This document shows positions 45,164 through 54,397 of a stretch of DNA of 64,000 nucleotides, one piece after another; position 1 is the first letter of the stretch, and every line of letters starts with the position of its first letter. The notes under the pieces were generated by a model, which searched no databases, had not been told where the DNA came from, and saw only the letters and a program-made list of their open reading frames with translations. The DNA lies in the NCBI RefSeq assembly GCF_014647855.1, contig NZ_BMPZ01000005.1, forward strand, positions 1-64,000, in the 5' to 3' direction. The DNA is from Shewanella gelidii. Its GTDB lineage: Bacteria; Pseudomonadota; Gammaproteobacteria; Enterobacterales; Shewanellaceae. The translations under genes and the position numbers were made by a program.

Positions 45164-47953
45164 CTACAACTGGAATTTCTTCGAGTTTTTCTTGAATGCT
45201 CGCAAGTCGGTCAGTACATGTCTAGTGTTCAACTGGGTTTGTTGCTTATGCTGTTCGCCAGTGTTGTACAGTACGAGACGATCACTATTTTTGCTTCGCA
45301 TCGAAGCGACCATGAATCGGATTAAGTCCGCACGAGTTAGCTGTTTTATTTGCTCTACGACATTTTCTCTTTGATTAAACTGATGATCTTTGTTACCGAT
45401 ACTAATCCAGTAACGCTGACTGCGAGTTTTTAAGTTGCTATCAGATTCAAGAATTTGTTGAATTAACCCGAGCTTTGTTGTTTCCCACTGTTCGTTGGTG
45501 ATTTGTAAAACTGCATAATTGAAATCTGCGATAAACTCATCAATGGCTTCAAGGAGTTGCAGAGGGCCAGCAGAAGGAGATTGGACATAAAAAATCATCC
45601 CTGGGTGGCGGTTTAGGGGCAAATAACCAGTACCTACCATATACCCAAGCTGACGTTTAGTCCGTAGTTCGTTAAAAAATGTGGATGACATGGTATGATT
45701 TAGCAAACTAAATAGCGCCATGTTTTCGGGTGTCGAGGTCGTTGACTGGTAGTAGACAATTATCGCGCTATCTTGATGCGCTACTTCTAATTCTCTGAAT
45801 AATGTTTTGCAGCCAGTTAGGTTGATGAGCTCTCGGGTTGACTCTGTACTGGGCTGACTGACTTTGCTTAGGGTTGCTTGTACGGAGGTCGCTAGGCTTT
45901 TCGCTTCAGTACTCAGCCAATCACCGTAAACAAATCCTTCGACATGGGTGTGCTCATAGAAATCATCAATATGAGAATTTAGGTCTTCGAGTGTCACGTC
46001 TTCTAAGCAGTCAGCAAGGCGTTTTGGTTCGTAGCTATATTTCTGTAGAGTGACGGTTAGACTGGTGAATAATTGAGAAATGGGCTTGGTCTGCGTCGTA
46101 TTAATCCAATTTCTAATAAGCTGATTTTTTATTTGAGTAAAGCGTTTTTCAGTAAAAGCTCTCTCTCTTCCTTTTTGAAATAATAAAGCGAGCAAACTTT
46201 CTTGTTTGCCTGTGTAACCACTTAAATGCAGTGTGAGCCCACCTTGGTGAGAGTAGATACTGTAGTGTAGCCCCGCGATTTCTGCTTGATAGGTGTGTTC
46301 GTTCAAATAGTCTGATAATAATTCAATGTACAGCTTAGTCATTGCTGCTTGAAGCGGTGTTTTACAAGCAACCTGGGAATCTACAGAAAGATATAAATGA
46401 CCTTTTGGGACGTTGAAATGATCATCCTTTTTGTGCCAAAGCGTAAAACCTGGCTGTTGATGAATGATGAGCGGTTTTGCGGCGACATTAGGTTCACTGC
46501 GGGTTTGTGCATCTTCAATTATAAATGGGTTTTTAGTTGGAAGAGTCAGCTCAGCCCTTACTCCATTGACTTGCCAAGCCTGCAGTTGTTTTTTAGTAAA
46601 GTTTTCGATGTGGTAGGGGGTGTGGTACCAATCTGCAGTTCTTTCAGTATCAAGATCTTGTGCTACGATCTGTAGGCGCATATTTTGCGCGTTCATCAGT
46701 GCCAATAGTTGCTGCGTTTCTTCGATATCAAGGCCATCCATACGGTAGTCTCCGACTACTAGATCAGCTGCAGGATAGTGATGCATATTAATGCTAAGGT
46801 GACTGACTAAATCGAGAGACTTGATCTGCTCTTGGTACTTGAATGCAATATTGAGTAGATTTGCACGTTCTTGATAACGCCAGCTTTCTAACCCTTGAGT
46901 ACGTATCAGCTCAATGTATTCAAATGTTGCTAATACGATAGTATCGACGTTCGCTAAGCCTTTATCTGTCAACTGAAAGGTGATGGCATAATCTTTAAAG
47001 TTGTACCCACTCACTCCGCCACCTGCGGACATGTTGTTTGCAAGGCCACGCAGTTTCAGATAGGACAAGAGGCTGCCGGGGCCTTCATTCCCAAGTAAAT
47101 GGCTGATGAAAGTGAGAGGCTTATGCCGGTATAGGCGCTCAACTGCAGGTAAATGGAAGTTGAGGCTTAGCCGTTTTTGCTCTTTCAGGGGCACAATGTT
47201 GATTTGTTTGCCAAGTTCATTCGGTGTAAAAAGTGGTGTGTCGTGATAAGACTTTTCGATATCTTGGTTTTTGATATTCCCAAAATAAGCCTCTATCATT
47301 GCTTGTGTTTTTGACAATTCAATCGGAGCTACAACGCAAAGGGTCATGAGATTAGCGCTATAATTTTGATTATAGAAGGTTATCAATTCTTCACGAAGCT
47401 GGTGCTGTTCCCCTGAAAGGGTTTTAAGATTGCCGACCGAAAACTTAGCAAAAGGGTGTGCTTGGTTTGCTGTTTCTTTTTGAACTTGGTATACCCGACG
47501 AATATCATCTTTTAGTTTCAGGCTGTATTCTGATTCAATAGCTTGGCGCTCTCTATCGACAAGGTCTGCGGTAAACAAAGGTGCGATGAAAAACTGGCTA
47601 AAGCGGTCTAAAGCTTCTTCAAAAACGTCCGCTGAAATACTAAAGAAATAATTGGTATGTTCGGTGCCTGTCCACGCGTTGTTACTCCCACCATGTTGGT
47701 TAATAAAGGCATGGTATTCACCAGACAGAGGGTACTTTTGCGTTCCTAAAAATAGCATGTGCTCCAAAAAGTGAGCCATACCTTCTCGATCTTCAGGATC
47801 GTCAAAATGGCCCACGTTAACAGCCATAGAAGCCGCAGCTTGTGTCGCCATTGTATCTTGGATTAATAGGACCCGTAGCGAGTTCTCCAGCGTAAGATAT
47901 TTATACTGCCGATGATCATTAGGGCTGATTGTTATTTGCTCAGATCGAGTCAA
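45164..47953 (-). CDS. M16 family zinc metallopeptidase (pitrilysin/insulinase type)
   Basis: Protein of 929 residues, close to E. coli protease III (962). The inverted zinc motif HFLEH lies in GMAHFLEHMLFLGTQKYP, with the third ligand Glu in ESEYSLKLKDD about 75 residues later. The remaining inactive M16 half-domains follow (for example RTKRQLGYMVGTGYLPL). Pitrilysin has an N-terminal signal peptide, but none is seen here, so this protein may be cytosolic. The start is a TTG with AGG upstream, and no in-frame ATG lies near; the start is therefore less certain. It degrades peptides and small proteins. Confidence 0.9.
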   Translation of the reverse strand: MTRSEQITISPNDHRQYKYLTLENSLRVLLIQDTMATQAAASMAVNVGHFDDPEDREGMAHFLEHMLFLGTQKYPLSGEYHAFINQHGGSNNAWTGTEHTNYFFSISADVFEEALDRFSQFFIAPLFTADLVDRERQAIESEYSLKLKDDIRRVYQVQKETANQAHPFAKFSVGNLKTLSGEQHQLREELITFYNQNYSANLMTLCVVAPIELSKTQAMIEAYFGNIKNQDIEKSYHDTPLFTPNELGKQINIVPLKEQKRLSLNFHLPAVERLYRHKPLTFISHLLGNEGPGSLLSYLKLRGLANNMSAGGGVSGYNFKDYAITFQLTDKGLANVDTIVLATFEYIELIRTQGLESWRYQERANLLNIAFKYQEQIKSLDLVSHLSINMHHYPAADLVVGDYRMDGLDIEETQQLLALMNAQNMRLQIVAQDLDTERTADWYHTPYHIENFTKKQLQAWQVNGVRAELTLPTKNPFIIEDAQTRSEPNVAAKPLIIHQQPGFTLWHKKDDHFNVPKGHLYLSVDSQVACKTPLQAAMTKLYIELLSDYLNEHTYQAEIAGLHYSIYSHQGGLTLHLSGYTGKQESLLALLFQKGRERAFTEKRFTQIKNQLIRNWINTTQTKPISQLFTSLTVTLQKYSYEPKRLADCLEDVTLEDLNSHIDDFYEHTHVEGFVYGDWLSTEAKSLATSVQATLSKVSQPSTESTRELINLTGCKTLFRELEVAHQDSAIIVYYQSTTSTPENMALFSLLNHTMSSTFFNELRTKRQLGYMVGTGYLPLNRHPGMIFYVQSPSAGPLQLLEAIDEFIADFNYAVLQITNEQWETTKLGLIQQILESDSNLKTRSQRYWISIGNKDHQFNQRENVVEQIKQLTRADLIRFMVASMRSKNSDRLVLYNTGEQHKQQTQLNTRHVLTDLRAFKKNSKKFQL

Positions 47954-48025
47954 TCGGAATGCCTATTCTTTTTTTTACTTACTATATAGTGATGGGATAA
48001 GGCGTTTTTAGCAAATATATGCGAG

Positions 48026-48046
48026 GTTAATCGACTAAAGATTAAC
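48026..48046. promoter_or_regulatory. Inverted repeat upstream of sixA
   Basis: GTTAATC and GATTAAC flank a 7-base spacer in the 177-base space between the divergent protease and sixA genes. The symmetry suits a dimeric regulator; no specific one is recognised. Confidence 0.3.
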
Positions 48047-48130
48047 AAATTGAAGGTTTGTTGTAGGGCGATTTAACGCTACAATCAAAGTTAGATTCTA
48101 AAATATTGTTTAGCTAGCGAGAAAAGGTGT

Positions 48131-48601
48131 ATGCAGCTGTATTTGATGCGTCATGGTGAAGCTGGATTCAATGCAGCTTCTGACAAGGAAAGAACCTTGA
48201 CGAATTCTGGACGGTATCACACAAAGCTCATGAGTAACTGGCTGTGTCAGCAGGTTGCTGACTTTGACCTAGTACTGGTTAGCCCGTATCTCCGTGCGCA
48301 ACAAACTTGGCAGGAAATCAGTCAACATTTTCCATCACCTCGCAAGTGGTTGGTGTTGGACGATATTATTCCTGCAGGGGATCCAACAACTGCAGCGGAT
48401 GTCTTATTAGCTTATGCTGAGCAGTATAAAGCGGATAAAGTTTTAGTGATTTCTCATATGCCGCTGTTGGGTTACCTTGTTGCTGAGCTGGTGAAAGGCG
48501 TGGAGCCGCCCTTGTTTGCAACCTCTGGTATTACAATGATCGATAAACACGGCGAATCTTGTAGCATGGGATGGCAACAAACCCCCCATACCATTAGTTA
48601 G
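48131..48601 (+). CDS. sixA: Phosphohistidine phosphatase SixA
   Basis: Protein of 156 residues (E. coli SixA 161). The N-terminal RHG motif is LMRHGEAGF, with the nucleophilic histidine; SPYLRAQQTW holds the second arginine, and VLVISHMPLLGYLVAEL the second catalytic histidine. SixA removes phosphate from phosphohistidines, for example in the nitrogen phosphotransferase system. It is convergent with smrB. AAGG precedes the ATG. Confidence 0.93.
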   Translation: MQLYLMRHGEAGFNAASDKERTLTNSGRYHTKLMSNWLCQQVADFDLVLVSPYLRAQQTWQEISQHFPSPRKWLVLDDIIPAGDPTTAADVLLAYAEQYKADKVLVISHMPLLGYLVAELVKGVEPPLFATSGITMIDKHGESCSMGWQQTPHTIS

Positions 48602-48635
48602 GTTTTAGTCTGCTGAGCCCAAACATCTTCGTGAT

Positions 48636-49166
48636 TTAACGCTTGTACTCTAATTCACCTAAGTCCATCAATACCAATAATGATGAATGTCCTCCCCACT
48701 CTTTGGGAGCCTGATGAAAAGCAATAACCTGTGGGTGCTGAGCTAACCACCTAGGAACTTGCTGCTTCAAGGTGCCACTTCCTAATCCATGCATGACGCA
48801 GCAGCAGTGAATGTTTTGCTTCACGCAGGCGTGTAGAAGCGCACTCAGTTCACTTTTTGCTTCAGATTGACGAAGGCCGTGCAAATCCAAAAGCAAATCA
48901 GGCGTATAGTCCCCCCGTTTTAGCCGCTTTAAATGAGCATTTTCTTCATGATTCCTCACCCATCGCATTGGACCTTCTTCAGGGAGTAAAGGCTGATAAG
49001 TGTCTGAAAAATAAACCTCCGCATGAACCTGTTTGCTTGCAGGCGCAGCAGCTCGCTTTTTTTGCACGGGCTGGCGAAATTGGTGTTTGTCTTGTTTCAA
49101 TGGCTTTATATCAGCAAAAGTAGCTGAAAAATCATCCATTGTTTGTTTATTCTTAGGATTATTCAT
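48636..49166 (-). CDS. smrB: Smr-domain endonuclease SmrB
   Basis: Protein of 176 residues with an N-terminal basic extension and a C-terminal Smr domain: LLLDLHGLRQSEAKSEL (DLHG motif) and CVMHGLGSGTLKQQVPRWLAQHPQV (HGxG motif), ending EWGGHSSLLVLMDLG. SmrB cuts mRNA at collided ribosomes to start rescue. It lies divergent to prmB, the same neighbourhood as in E. coli (smrB/prmB-aroC). Confidence 0.93.
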   Translation of the reverse strand: MNNPKNKQTMDDFSATFADIKPLKQDKHQFRQPVQKKRAAAPASKQVHAEVYFSDTYQPLLPEEGPMRWVRNHEENAHLKRLKRGDYTPDLLLDLHGLRQSEAKSELSALLHACVKQNIHCCCVMHGLGSGTLKQQVPRWLAQHPQVIAFHQAPKEWGGHSSLLVLMDLGELEYKR

Positions 49167-49245
49167 TAGGCTATTTTATTGAATCTCATGCCATATGAAT
49201 AGACTTCAGTTACAATGAGCCGGTATTAAAAAGCTGGAGTTTGTT

Positions 49246-50190
49246 TTGGATAAAATTTTTGTAGACGAAGCGGTAACAGAGTTACGCACAGTTGGTGATA
49301 TGTTGCGCTGGGCAGTGAGCCGTTTTAATGACGCTAACATCTACTATGGTCACGGTACCGATAATGCTTGGGATGAAGCAGTATCACTCGTATTTCATGC
49401 GCTACACCTGCCCGAGGAAATCGGTCAGCAGGTGATCCATTCAAACCTGACCAGTAGTGAGAAACATAAAATTGTCGAATTGATTATTCGCCGTGTTCAA
49501 GAACGATTGCCGGTTCCTTATTTAACAAACCAAGCGCGGTTTGCGGGGCTTGATTTTTACGTGGATCAACGTGTGCTTGTGCCTCGTTCGCCTATCGCAG
49601 AGATGATAGGAAATCGATTTAGCCCTTGGCTATATAACAAGCATGTAAATCGAGTCCTTGATTTATGTACGGGTAGCGCGTGTATTGCGATTGCTTGTGC
49701 TTACGAGTTTGAAGAAGCAGAAGTTGATGCACTTGATATCAGCGAAGATGCTTTAGAAGTTGCGCAAATTAACGTTGAGTCACTTGGAGTGATGGATCGT
49801 GTGTTCCCGATGCAGTCTGATTTATTCTCAGCGATCCCCAAAGGGCCGCACTATGATCTCATTGTGTCAAATCCGCCATACGTGGACGCAGAAGATATAG
49901 GTGATATGCCAGATGAGTATCATCATGAACCAGAACTAGGTCTTGCGTCCGGTTACGACGGTTTGGATCTCACGAAAAAGATCCTCGCGAATGCCGCAGA
50001 TTATCTGACAGACGATGGATTACTTGTTGTTGAAGTTGGCAATTCAATGGTGCATTTAATTGAACAGTATCCTGATGTTCCTTTCACCTGGGTTAATTTT
50101 GAACATGGTGGCGATGGAGTTTTCGTAATAACCCGAGATCAACTGGTTGAAAATGCAGCTTTATTTGTTCAATTTAAGGAAAGCGAATAG
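49246..50190 (+). CDS. prmB: 50S ribosomal protein L3 N5-glutamine methyltransferase PrmB
   Basis: Protein of 314 residues that methylates a glutamine of ribosomal protein L3 with SAM. Typical parts are the N-terminal helical domain ([27 protein letters not shown]), the fold start [16 protein letters not shown], and the substrate motif [21 protein letters not shown]. The start is TTG with GGAG six bases upstream. aroC lies 77 bases downstream, as in E. coli. Confidence 0.96.
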   Translation: MDKIFVDEAVTELRTVGDMLRWAVSRFNDANIYYGHGTDNAWDEAVSLVFHALHLPEEIGQQVIHSNLTSSEKHKIVELIIRRVQERLPVPYLTNQARFAGLDFYVDQRVLVPRSPIAEMIGNRFSPWLYNKHVNRVLDLCTGSACIAIACAYEFEEAEVDALDISEDALEVAQINVESLGVMDRVFPMQSDLFSAIPKGPHYDLIVSNPPYVDAEDIGDMPDEYHHEPELGLASGYDGLDLTKKILANAADYLTDDGLLVVEVGNSMVHLIEQYPDVPFTWVNFEHGGDGVFVITRDQLVENAALFVQFKESE

Positions 50191-50267
50191 TATTCATTGG
50201 CAAAGAGATGCCGAATAGAGCTACTCTTATTTTAACTTAGCAATGTTATAGAGGTGTAAGAAGAAGG

Positions 50268-51362
50268 ATGGCAGGAAACAGCATAGGTCAAAATTTTACG
50301 GTGACAACTTTTGGGGAAAGCCACGGAGTTGCACTTGGTTGCATTATTGATGGTTGCCCGCCGGGGTTGGCGTTGTCAGAACAAGATATGCAACACGATT
50401 TAGACCGCCGTCGACCTGGTACTTCTCGTTACACCACCGCAAGACGTGAAGCCGATGAAGTGCAGGTGCTCTCTGGGGTTTTCGAAGGTAAAACCACGGG
50501 AACCTCTATAGGGTTACTGATCAAAAATACCGATCAGCGTAGCCAAGATTATTCAAACATCAAGGACTTATTCCGCCCTGGGCATGCCGATTACACCTAT
50601 CAGCAAAAATATGGCACGCGTGATTATCGAGGTGGCGGCCGTTCTTCTGCTCGTGAAACAGCTATGCGTGTCGCAGCAGGTGCTGTTGCAAAGAAATATT
50701 TAAAGCGAGTTCATAATATCGAGATTTATGGTTACCTGTCTCAGCTTGGCCCGATTGCCGCTGAGCAAGTTGATGTTGCTCAAATAGAACAAAATGCTTT
50801 TTTCTTTCCTGATGCATCTAAGCTAGATGCTTTAGATGAATATATGCGTGACCTAAAAAAGAGTGGTGACTCGATTGGTGCCAAGGTCAGTGTAGTGGCA
50901 AGTAATGTTCCTGTTGGTTTAGGTGAGCCTGTTTTTGACCGGTTAGATGCCGATATTGCACATGCGCTGATGGGAATTAACGCGGTAAAAGGTGTTGAAA
51001 TTGGAGACGGCTTTGATGTTGTTGAGCAAAAAGGCTCAGAGCATCGGGATTTAATGTCCGTCGATGGGTTTGAGTCGAACCATGCGGGAGGGGTGTTAGG
51101 TGGTATTTCATCCGGTCAACCGATTGTCGCGCATATGGCATTAAAACCAACATCTAGTATCAGTATTCCTGGTCAGAGCATGACCAAGCAAGGCGACACC
51201 GCTGATGTTGTGACTAAAGGTCGCCATGATCCTTGTGTTGGGATCCGAGCGGTTCCAATTGCAGAGGCGATGCTTGCGATTGTGTTGATGGATCACCTGT
51301 TAAGGCATCGCGCGCAAAATCACGATGTGCAAACATCCACACCGATTATCGGCATGAAATAG
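50268..51362 (+). CDS. aroC: Chorismate synthase
   Basis: Protein of 364 residues that converts EPSP to chorismate with reduced FMN, the last common step of aromatic biosynthesis. Signatures: [67 protein letters not shown] and the C-terminal [31 protein letters not shown]. Length as in the family. An intrinsic terminator follows within 20 bases. Confidence 0.98.
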   Translation: MAGNSIGQNFTVTTFGESHGVALGCIIDGCPPGLALSEQDMQHDLDRRRPGTSRYTTARREADEVQVLSGVFEGKTTGTSIGLLIKNTDQRSQDYSNIKDLFRPGHADYTYQQKYGTRDYRGGGRSSARETAMRVAAGAVAKKYLKRVHNIEIYGYLSQLGPIAAEQVDVAQIEQNAFFFPDASKLDALDEYMRDLKKSGDSIGAKVSVVASNVPVGLGEPVFDRLDADIAHALMGINAVKGVEIGDGFDVVEQKGSEHRDLMSVDGFESNHAGGVLGGISSGQPIVAHMALKPTSSISIPGQSMTKQGDTADVVTKGRHDPCVGIRAVPIAEAMLAIVLMDHLLRHRAQNHDVQTSTPIIGMK

Positions 51363-51380
51363 TTAAATCGATTGAACGAA

Positions 51381-51411
51381 AAACCCAGCAGAATATGCTG
51401 GGTTATTTTTT
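51381..51411 (+). terminator. Terminator after aroC
   Basis: AACCCAGCA and TGCTGGGTT form a 9-bp stem around GAATA, followed by ATTTTTT. Confidence 0.9.
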
Positions 51412-51467
51412 GAGTTTTATTCCTTTTGGGTGCTACTCATATGACCCAGAGAGGCAATGATCATTTC

Positions 51468-52622
51468 ATGACCGAACCCCTACCACAGAAACTCCATTGG
51501 CTGAGTGCATGCTACTTTTTCTTCTTCGCCATTCTTGGGATTATGGTGCCGTATCTCGGTGTTTTTTTTGATCATCGAGGCTTTGATGCTCAGGAGATAG
51601 GCCTGTTACTCGCAATACTCATGGCGACTCGCATCATTGCACCCAATATTTGGGCCTTTGTCGCCGATAAATCTGGTAAACGGACAGAACTGATCCAATG
51701 GGGCGCGGGTGCAGCTGCGTTAAGCTATTTGAGCTTTTTTTATGAAGGCGGTTTGGTTTATATGGCTGCCAGCTTGGCCATTTACTCTTTTTTCTGGAAT
51801 GCAATCTTAGCCCAGCTTGAAGTGGTCACGCTTGAAACGCTGTCTGACAAAAGCTATCTGTATGGGCGAATCAGAAGTTGGGGGAGTTTAGGCTACATTG
51901 TTTTGGTTATCGGAGCCGGTTATGCCATAACGTTGTATGGCCCAGAAGTGGTGCCTAAGATAGGTCTGGCCTTGTTTATGGGAATGTTCATTAGTAGCTT
52001 ACTGCTGCCCTCTGACAACAATATGCGACGCTCTGTTGCGAATAATAAAAAACTTAACATCAGTCGCCCAATGATTTGGTTTTTAATATCTGCGCTGTTT
52101 TTACAAATGAGTGCAGGACCCTTCTATGGTTTTTTTGTCTTGTATCTTCGAGATATTGGCTACTCTGAATCTATTGCTGGTTTCTATATTGCGTTGGGGG
52201 TATTTGCTGAAATATTTATGTTCGCAGTCACCCCTCGTTTCTTATCTAAATATGGCGTAAAAAAGTTACTAATCACAAGTGTTGGATTTACAGTGATACG
52301 TTGGCTACTTTTGGGTGTCGCCGCAGAGCAACCTTTATTATTAGCGCTCAGTCAAATATTGCATGCTTTTACTTTTGGTTTGACCCATGCCGCCTCTATT
52401 CACTTTATCCATCAACAATTTGATAAGCACCATCGAAGTCAAGGTCAGGCGCTATATGCTAGCTTGAGCTTTGGCGTTGGGGGGGCTTTAGGTACATGGC
52501 TTTGTGGCATCATATGGGCAGATGGAAGCGGTGCATTCGATGCGTGGATGTTTGCAGCTGCTTGTGCCACCATATCTTTAGCTGCCGTATATTTAATCCG
52601 TGAACAAACGATAATCCAGTGA
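51468..52622 (+). CDS. MFS transporter of the HcaT (phenylpropionate) type
   Basis: Protein of 384 residues with twelve predicted membrane segments, beginning LHWLSACYFFFFAILGIMVPYLGVFF. The segment GFDAQEIGLLLAILMATRIIAPNIWAFVADKSGKR is typical of the MFS_1-like family that includes HcaT and related sugar/proton symporters. SFGVGGALGTWLCGIIW lies near the end. The substrate is not evident; neighbours are unrelated housekeeping genes. The start is uncertain: 51468 fits family N-termini, while in-frame ATGs at 51441 and 51426 (as GTG) would add 9-14 residues. Confidence 0.85.
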   Translation: MTEPLPQKLHWLSACYFFFFAILGIMVPYLGVFFDHRGFDAQEIGLLLAILMATRIIAPNIWAFVADKSGKRTELIQWGAGAAALSYLSFFYEGGLVYMAASLAIYSFFWNAILAQLEVVTLETLSDKSYLYGRIRSWGSLGYIVLVIGAGYAITLYGPEVVPKIGLALFMGMFISSLLLPSDNNMRRSVANNKKLNISRPMIWFLISALFLQMSAGPFYGFFVLYLRDIGYSESIAGFYIALGVFAEIFMFAVTPRFLSKYGVKKLLITSVGFTVIRWLLLGVAAEQPLLLALSQILHAFTFGLTHAASIHFIHQQFDKHHRSQGQALYASLSFGVGGALGTWLCGIIWADGSGAFDAWMFAAACATISLAAVYLIREQTIIQ

Positions 52623-52783
52623 CTTCATGGGGCCGGTAGAAAGTTTAGGTATGACAGTTCAGGTTTCCGTTTTAAACCGCACTCATTGAGTGAAAAGATA
52701 AAATAGTGAAAAGATAAAATAGTGAAAAGATAAAATAGTGAAAAGATAAAATAGTGAAAAGATAAAATAGAGAAAAGTGAGAT
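52623..52783 (+). promoter_or_regulatory. Leader of the NAD-kinase-like gene
   Basis: A 161-base space dominated by five tandem 16-bp repeats (52690-52769). The ribosome site directly before the ATG is weak (AAGTGAG). No terminator for the upstream transporter is visible. Confidence 0.5.
52690..52769 (+). repeat. Five perfect tandem copies of a 16-bp unit
   Basis: The unit GTGAAAAGATAAAATA is repeated five times without a mismatch, followed by a decayed sixth start (GAGAAAAG). The array ends 14 bases before the ATG of the NAD-kinase-like gene. Each copy contains GTGAAAAGATAA, a start-like codon closed two codons later by a stop. Confidence 0.97.
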
Positions 52784-53938
52784 ATGCGCCAAAAATTTCG
52801 TTTGGGGTTATTAATTAACCCGGTTGCTGGTTTGGGCGGCAGTGTCGCCTTGAAGGGAAGTGATGGTGTTGCTTCACAAGCCATCGCTCTCGGTGCCAAA
52901 CCTCAAGCGAGCCATCGAATGGCTCAAGCATTGGATATCTTTGTCAAATATGCCGATGAAATCGAGGTGGTAGCCGCAGCAGGCCTAATGGGAGAGGATT
53001 TAGCTAAAAGCAAAGGCTTTACTACACAAGTGATAGATACTTTAAACTCTGCACAATTTGGTGAAACAACTGCCTCTGATAGCCGTCATTTTGCCAGTGC
53101 AATGATGACTCAAAATATTGACCTGTTACTATTTGCTGGGGGCGATGGCACCGCGCGGGATATCTATGCTGCAGTTGGCGATTCTCTACCCGTATTAGGC
53201 GTGCCTGCAGGCGTCAAAATTCATTCAGGTGTGTATGGTATTACTCCGGTTGCCTCAGGCATGGTTGTTAAACAGTTGCTTGAAGGGGAGCTTGTTTCGC
53301 TTATGACGGCAGATGTGATGGATATCGATGAGGCGCTGTTTCGGCAAGGCAAAGTCATGGCTAAACGTTATGGGGAAATGCAAGTTCCAGCGGAACCACG
53401 ATATATTCAAGCTGTGAAAATGGGTGGCCGGGAATCAAATGAATTGGTATTAGCTGACATTGCTGCTGAGGTTATTGAGCAAATTGAAGGTGAGACCGTC
53501 ATTGTTGGCAGTGGCAGTACTGTGGCCGCTGTCATGCAGGAGTTGTCATTAGACAATACCCTATTAGGTGTGGATGTGATTGCATCGGAGTCTTTACTTG
53601 CTTCAGATGTTAAAGCGAATGAGCTGATAGACATTGTCAACCAACGTCGCTTAGACTCCTTGCCTGTAAAATTGATGATCACTGTAATTGGTGGACAAGG
53701 TCATATATTAGGACGCGGCAATCAACAGCTCACCCCCGAACTGTTAAAAATGATTGGTAAAGAAAATATTTTGCTCGTCGCGACAAAAACCAAATTAAAA
53801 GCACTTGAAGGACGACCATTAATTGTAGATAGTGGCGAACCTGAGCTCGACCAATGGTTATCAGGGTACTATCGCGTGATAACCGGTTATCGTGATTATG
53901 TGATGTATCAGGTGAGTAGTCCAGTTTCTGAAGCATGA
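52784..53938 (+). CDS. ATP-NAD kinase family protein (COG3199 type)
   Basis: Protein of 384 residues. It begins FRLGLLINPVAGLGGSVALKGSDG and contains the GGDGTARD motif of the NAD/diacylglycerol kinase fold (LLLFAGGDGTARDIYAA), followed by LGVPAGVKIHSGVYGI. This longer branch (COG3199, about 370-390 residues) differs from classical NadK (about 290). Its true substrate is not firmly known. An adjacent yfcL gene and tandem repeats in its leader are the main context. Confidence 0.9.
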   Translation: MRQKFRLGLLINPVAGLGGSVALKGSDGVASQAIALGAKPQASHRMAQALDIFVKYADEIEVVAAAGLMGEDLAKSKGFTTQVIDTLNSAQFGETTASDSRHFASAMMTQNIDLLLFAGGDGTARDIYAAVGDSLPVLGVPAGVKIHSGVYGITPVASGMVVKQLLEGELVSLMTADVMDIDEALFRQGKVMAKRYGEMQVPAEPRYIQAVKMGGRESNELVLADIAAEVIEQIEGETVIVGSGSTVAAVMQELSLDNTLLGVDVIASESLLASDVKANELIDIVNQRRLDSLPVKLMITVIGGQGHILGRGNQQLTPELLKMIGKENILLVATKTKLKALEGRPLIVDSGEPELDQWLSGYYRVITGYRDYVMYQVSSPVSEA

Positions 53939-54023
53939 TGAAAATGAGCTGCTGGTTATTTAATTTTTGCGCACTCGGCGATGTTCACAATGTGTGTTTA
54001 TGGAAAGAGTATACGGAGAAAGC

Positions 54024-54293
54024 ATGTTAGAAAAGTATGAGCAAGTCATTGATCAGTGGATAGAAGATATCGTAAACAATGGTGATGATGATGCTCTGTT
54101 TGCCAGTGGTTATTTGCAAGGGCACGTCGCAGTGGTTTTAGCAAAGCTAGATGATGCTCAAGAGTCAGATTTCGCAGCACTTGAAAATAATATGGCTGAA
54201 TGTATGGCGCTTGCGAGAAAAGAACTCGAAGATGCTGATTTTGCCTTGGTGCAAACCGCATGGCTTGATTTGCGAGATCGCTTGTTAGCTTGA
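54024..54293 (+). CDS. yfcL: YfcL family protein
   Basis: Protein of 89 residues (E. coli YfcL 92): MLEKYEQVIDQWIEDIVNNGDDDALFASGYLQGHVAVVLA, mostly helical and acidic, with no membrane span. The ATG at 54024 has GGAG six bases upstream. Its function is unknown. In E. coli yfcL is also near mnmC and aroC, so the order is conserved. Confidence 0.9.
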   Translation: MLEKYEQVIDQWIEDIVNNGDDDALFASGYLQGHVAVVLAKLDDAQESDFAALENNMAECMALARKELEDADFALVQTAWLDLRDRLLA

Positions 54294-54349
54294 TGCTATG
54301 GTGGCCTGCTTAGAACAATGGACTGGATTTATTTATCCTGTCCTCAATG

Positions 54350-54375
54350 AATGCCTGCATTTGCAGGCATTTTTA
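54350..54375 (+). terminator. Terminator between yfcL and mnmC
   Basis: AATGCCTGCA and TGCAGGCATT pair perfectly around TT, followed by TTTTAT. It lies between convergent genes, 57 bases after yfcL and 23 bases beyond the mnmC stop. Confidence 0.9.
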
Positions 54376-54397
54376 TAGTGATTGGCTCTAGCGTTCA

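Noticed and set aside
45083..45374. Plus-strand frames at the end of the M16 protease gene
   Set aside because: Mostly antisense to the conserved protease C-terminus and without family features.
52690..52769. CRISPR-like array
   Set aside because: The 16-bp units are directly adjacent without spacers and no cas genes are present; it is a simple tandem repeat.
52672..52899. Minus-strand frame rich in Phe/Leu/Ser across the 16-bp repeats
   Set aside because: Produced by translating the AT-rich tandem repeats; no start signal, and it runs into the NAD-kinase-like gene.
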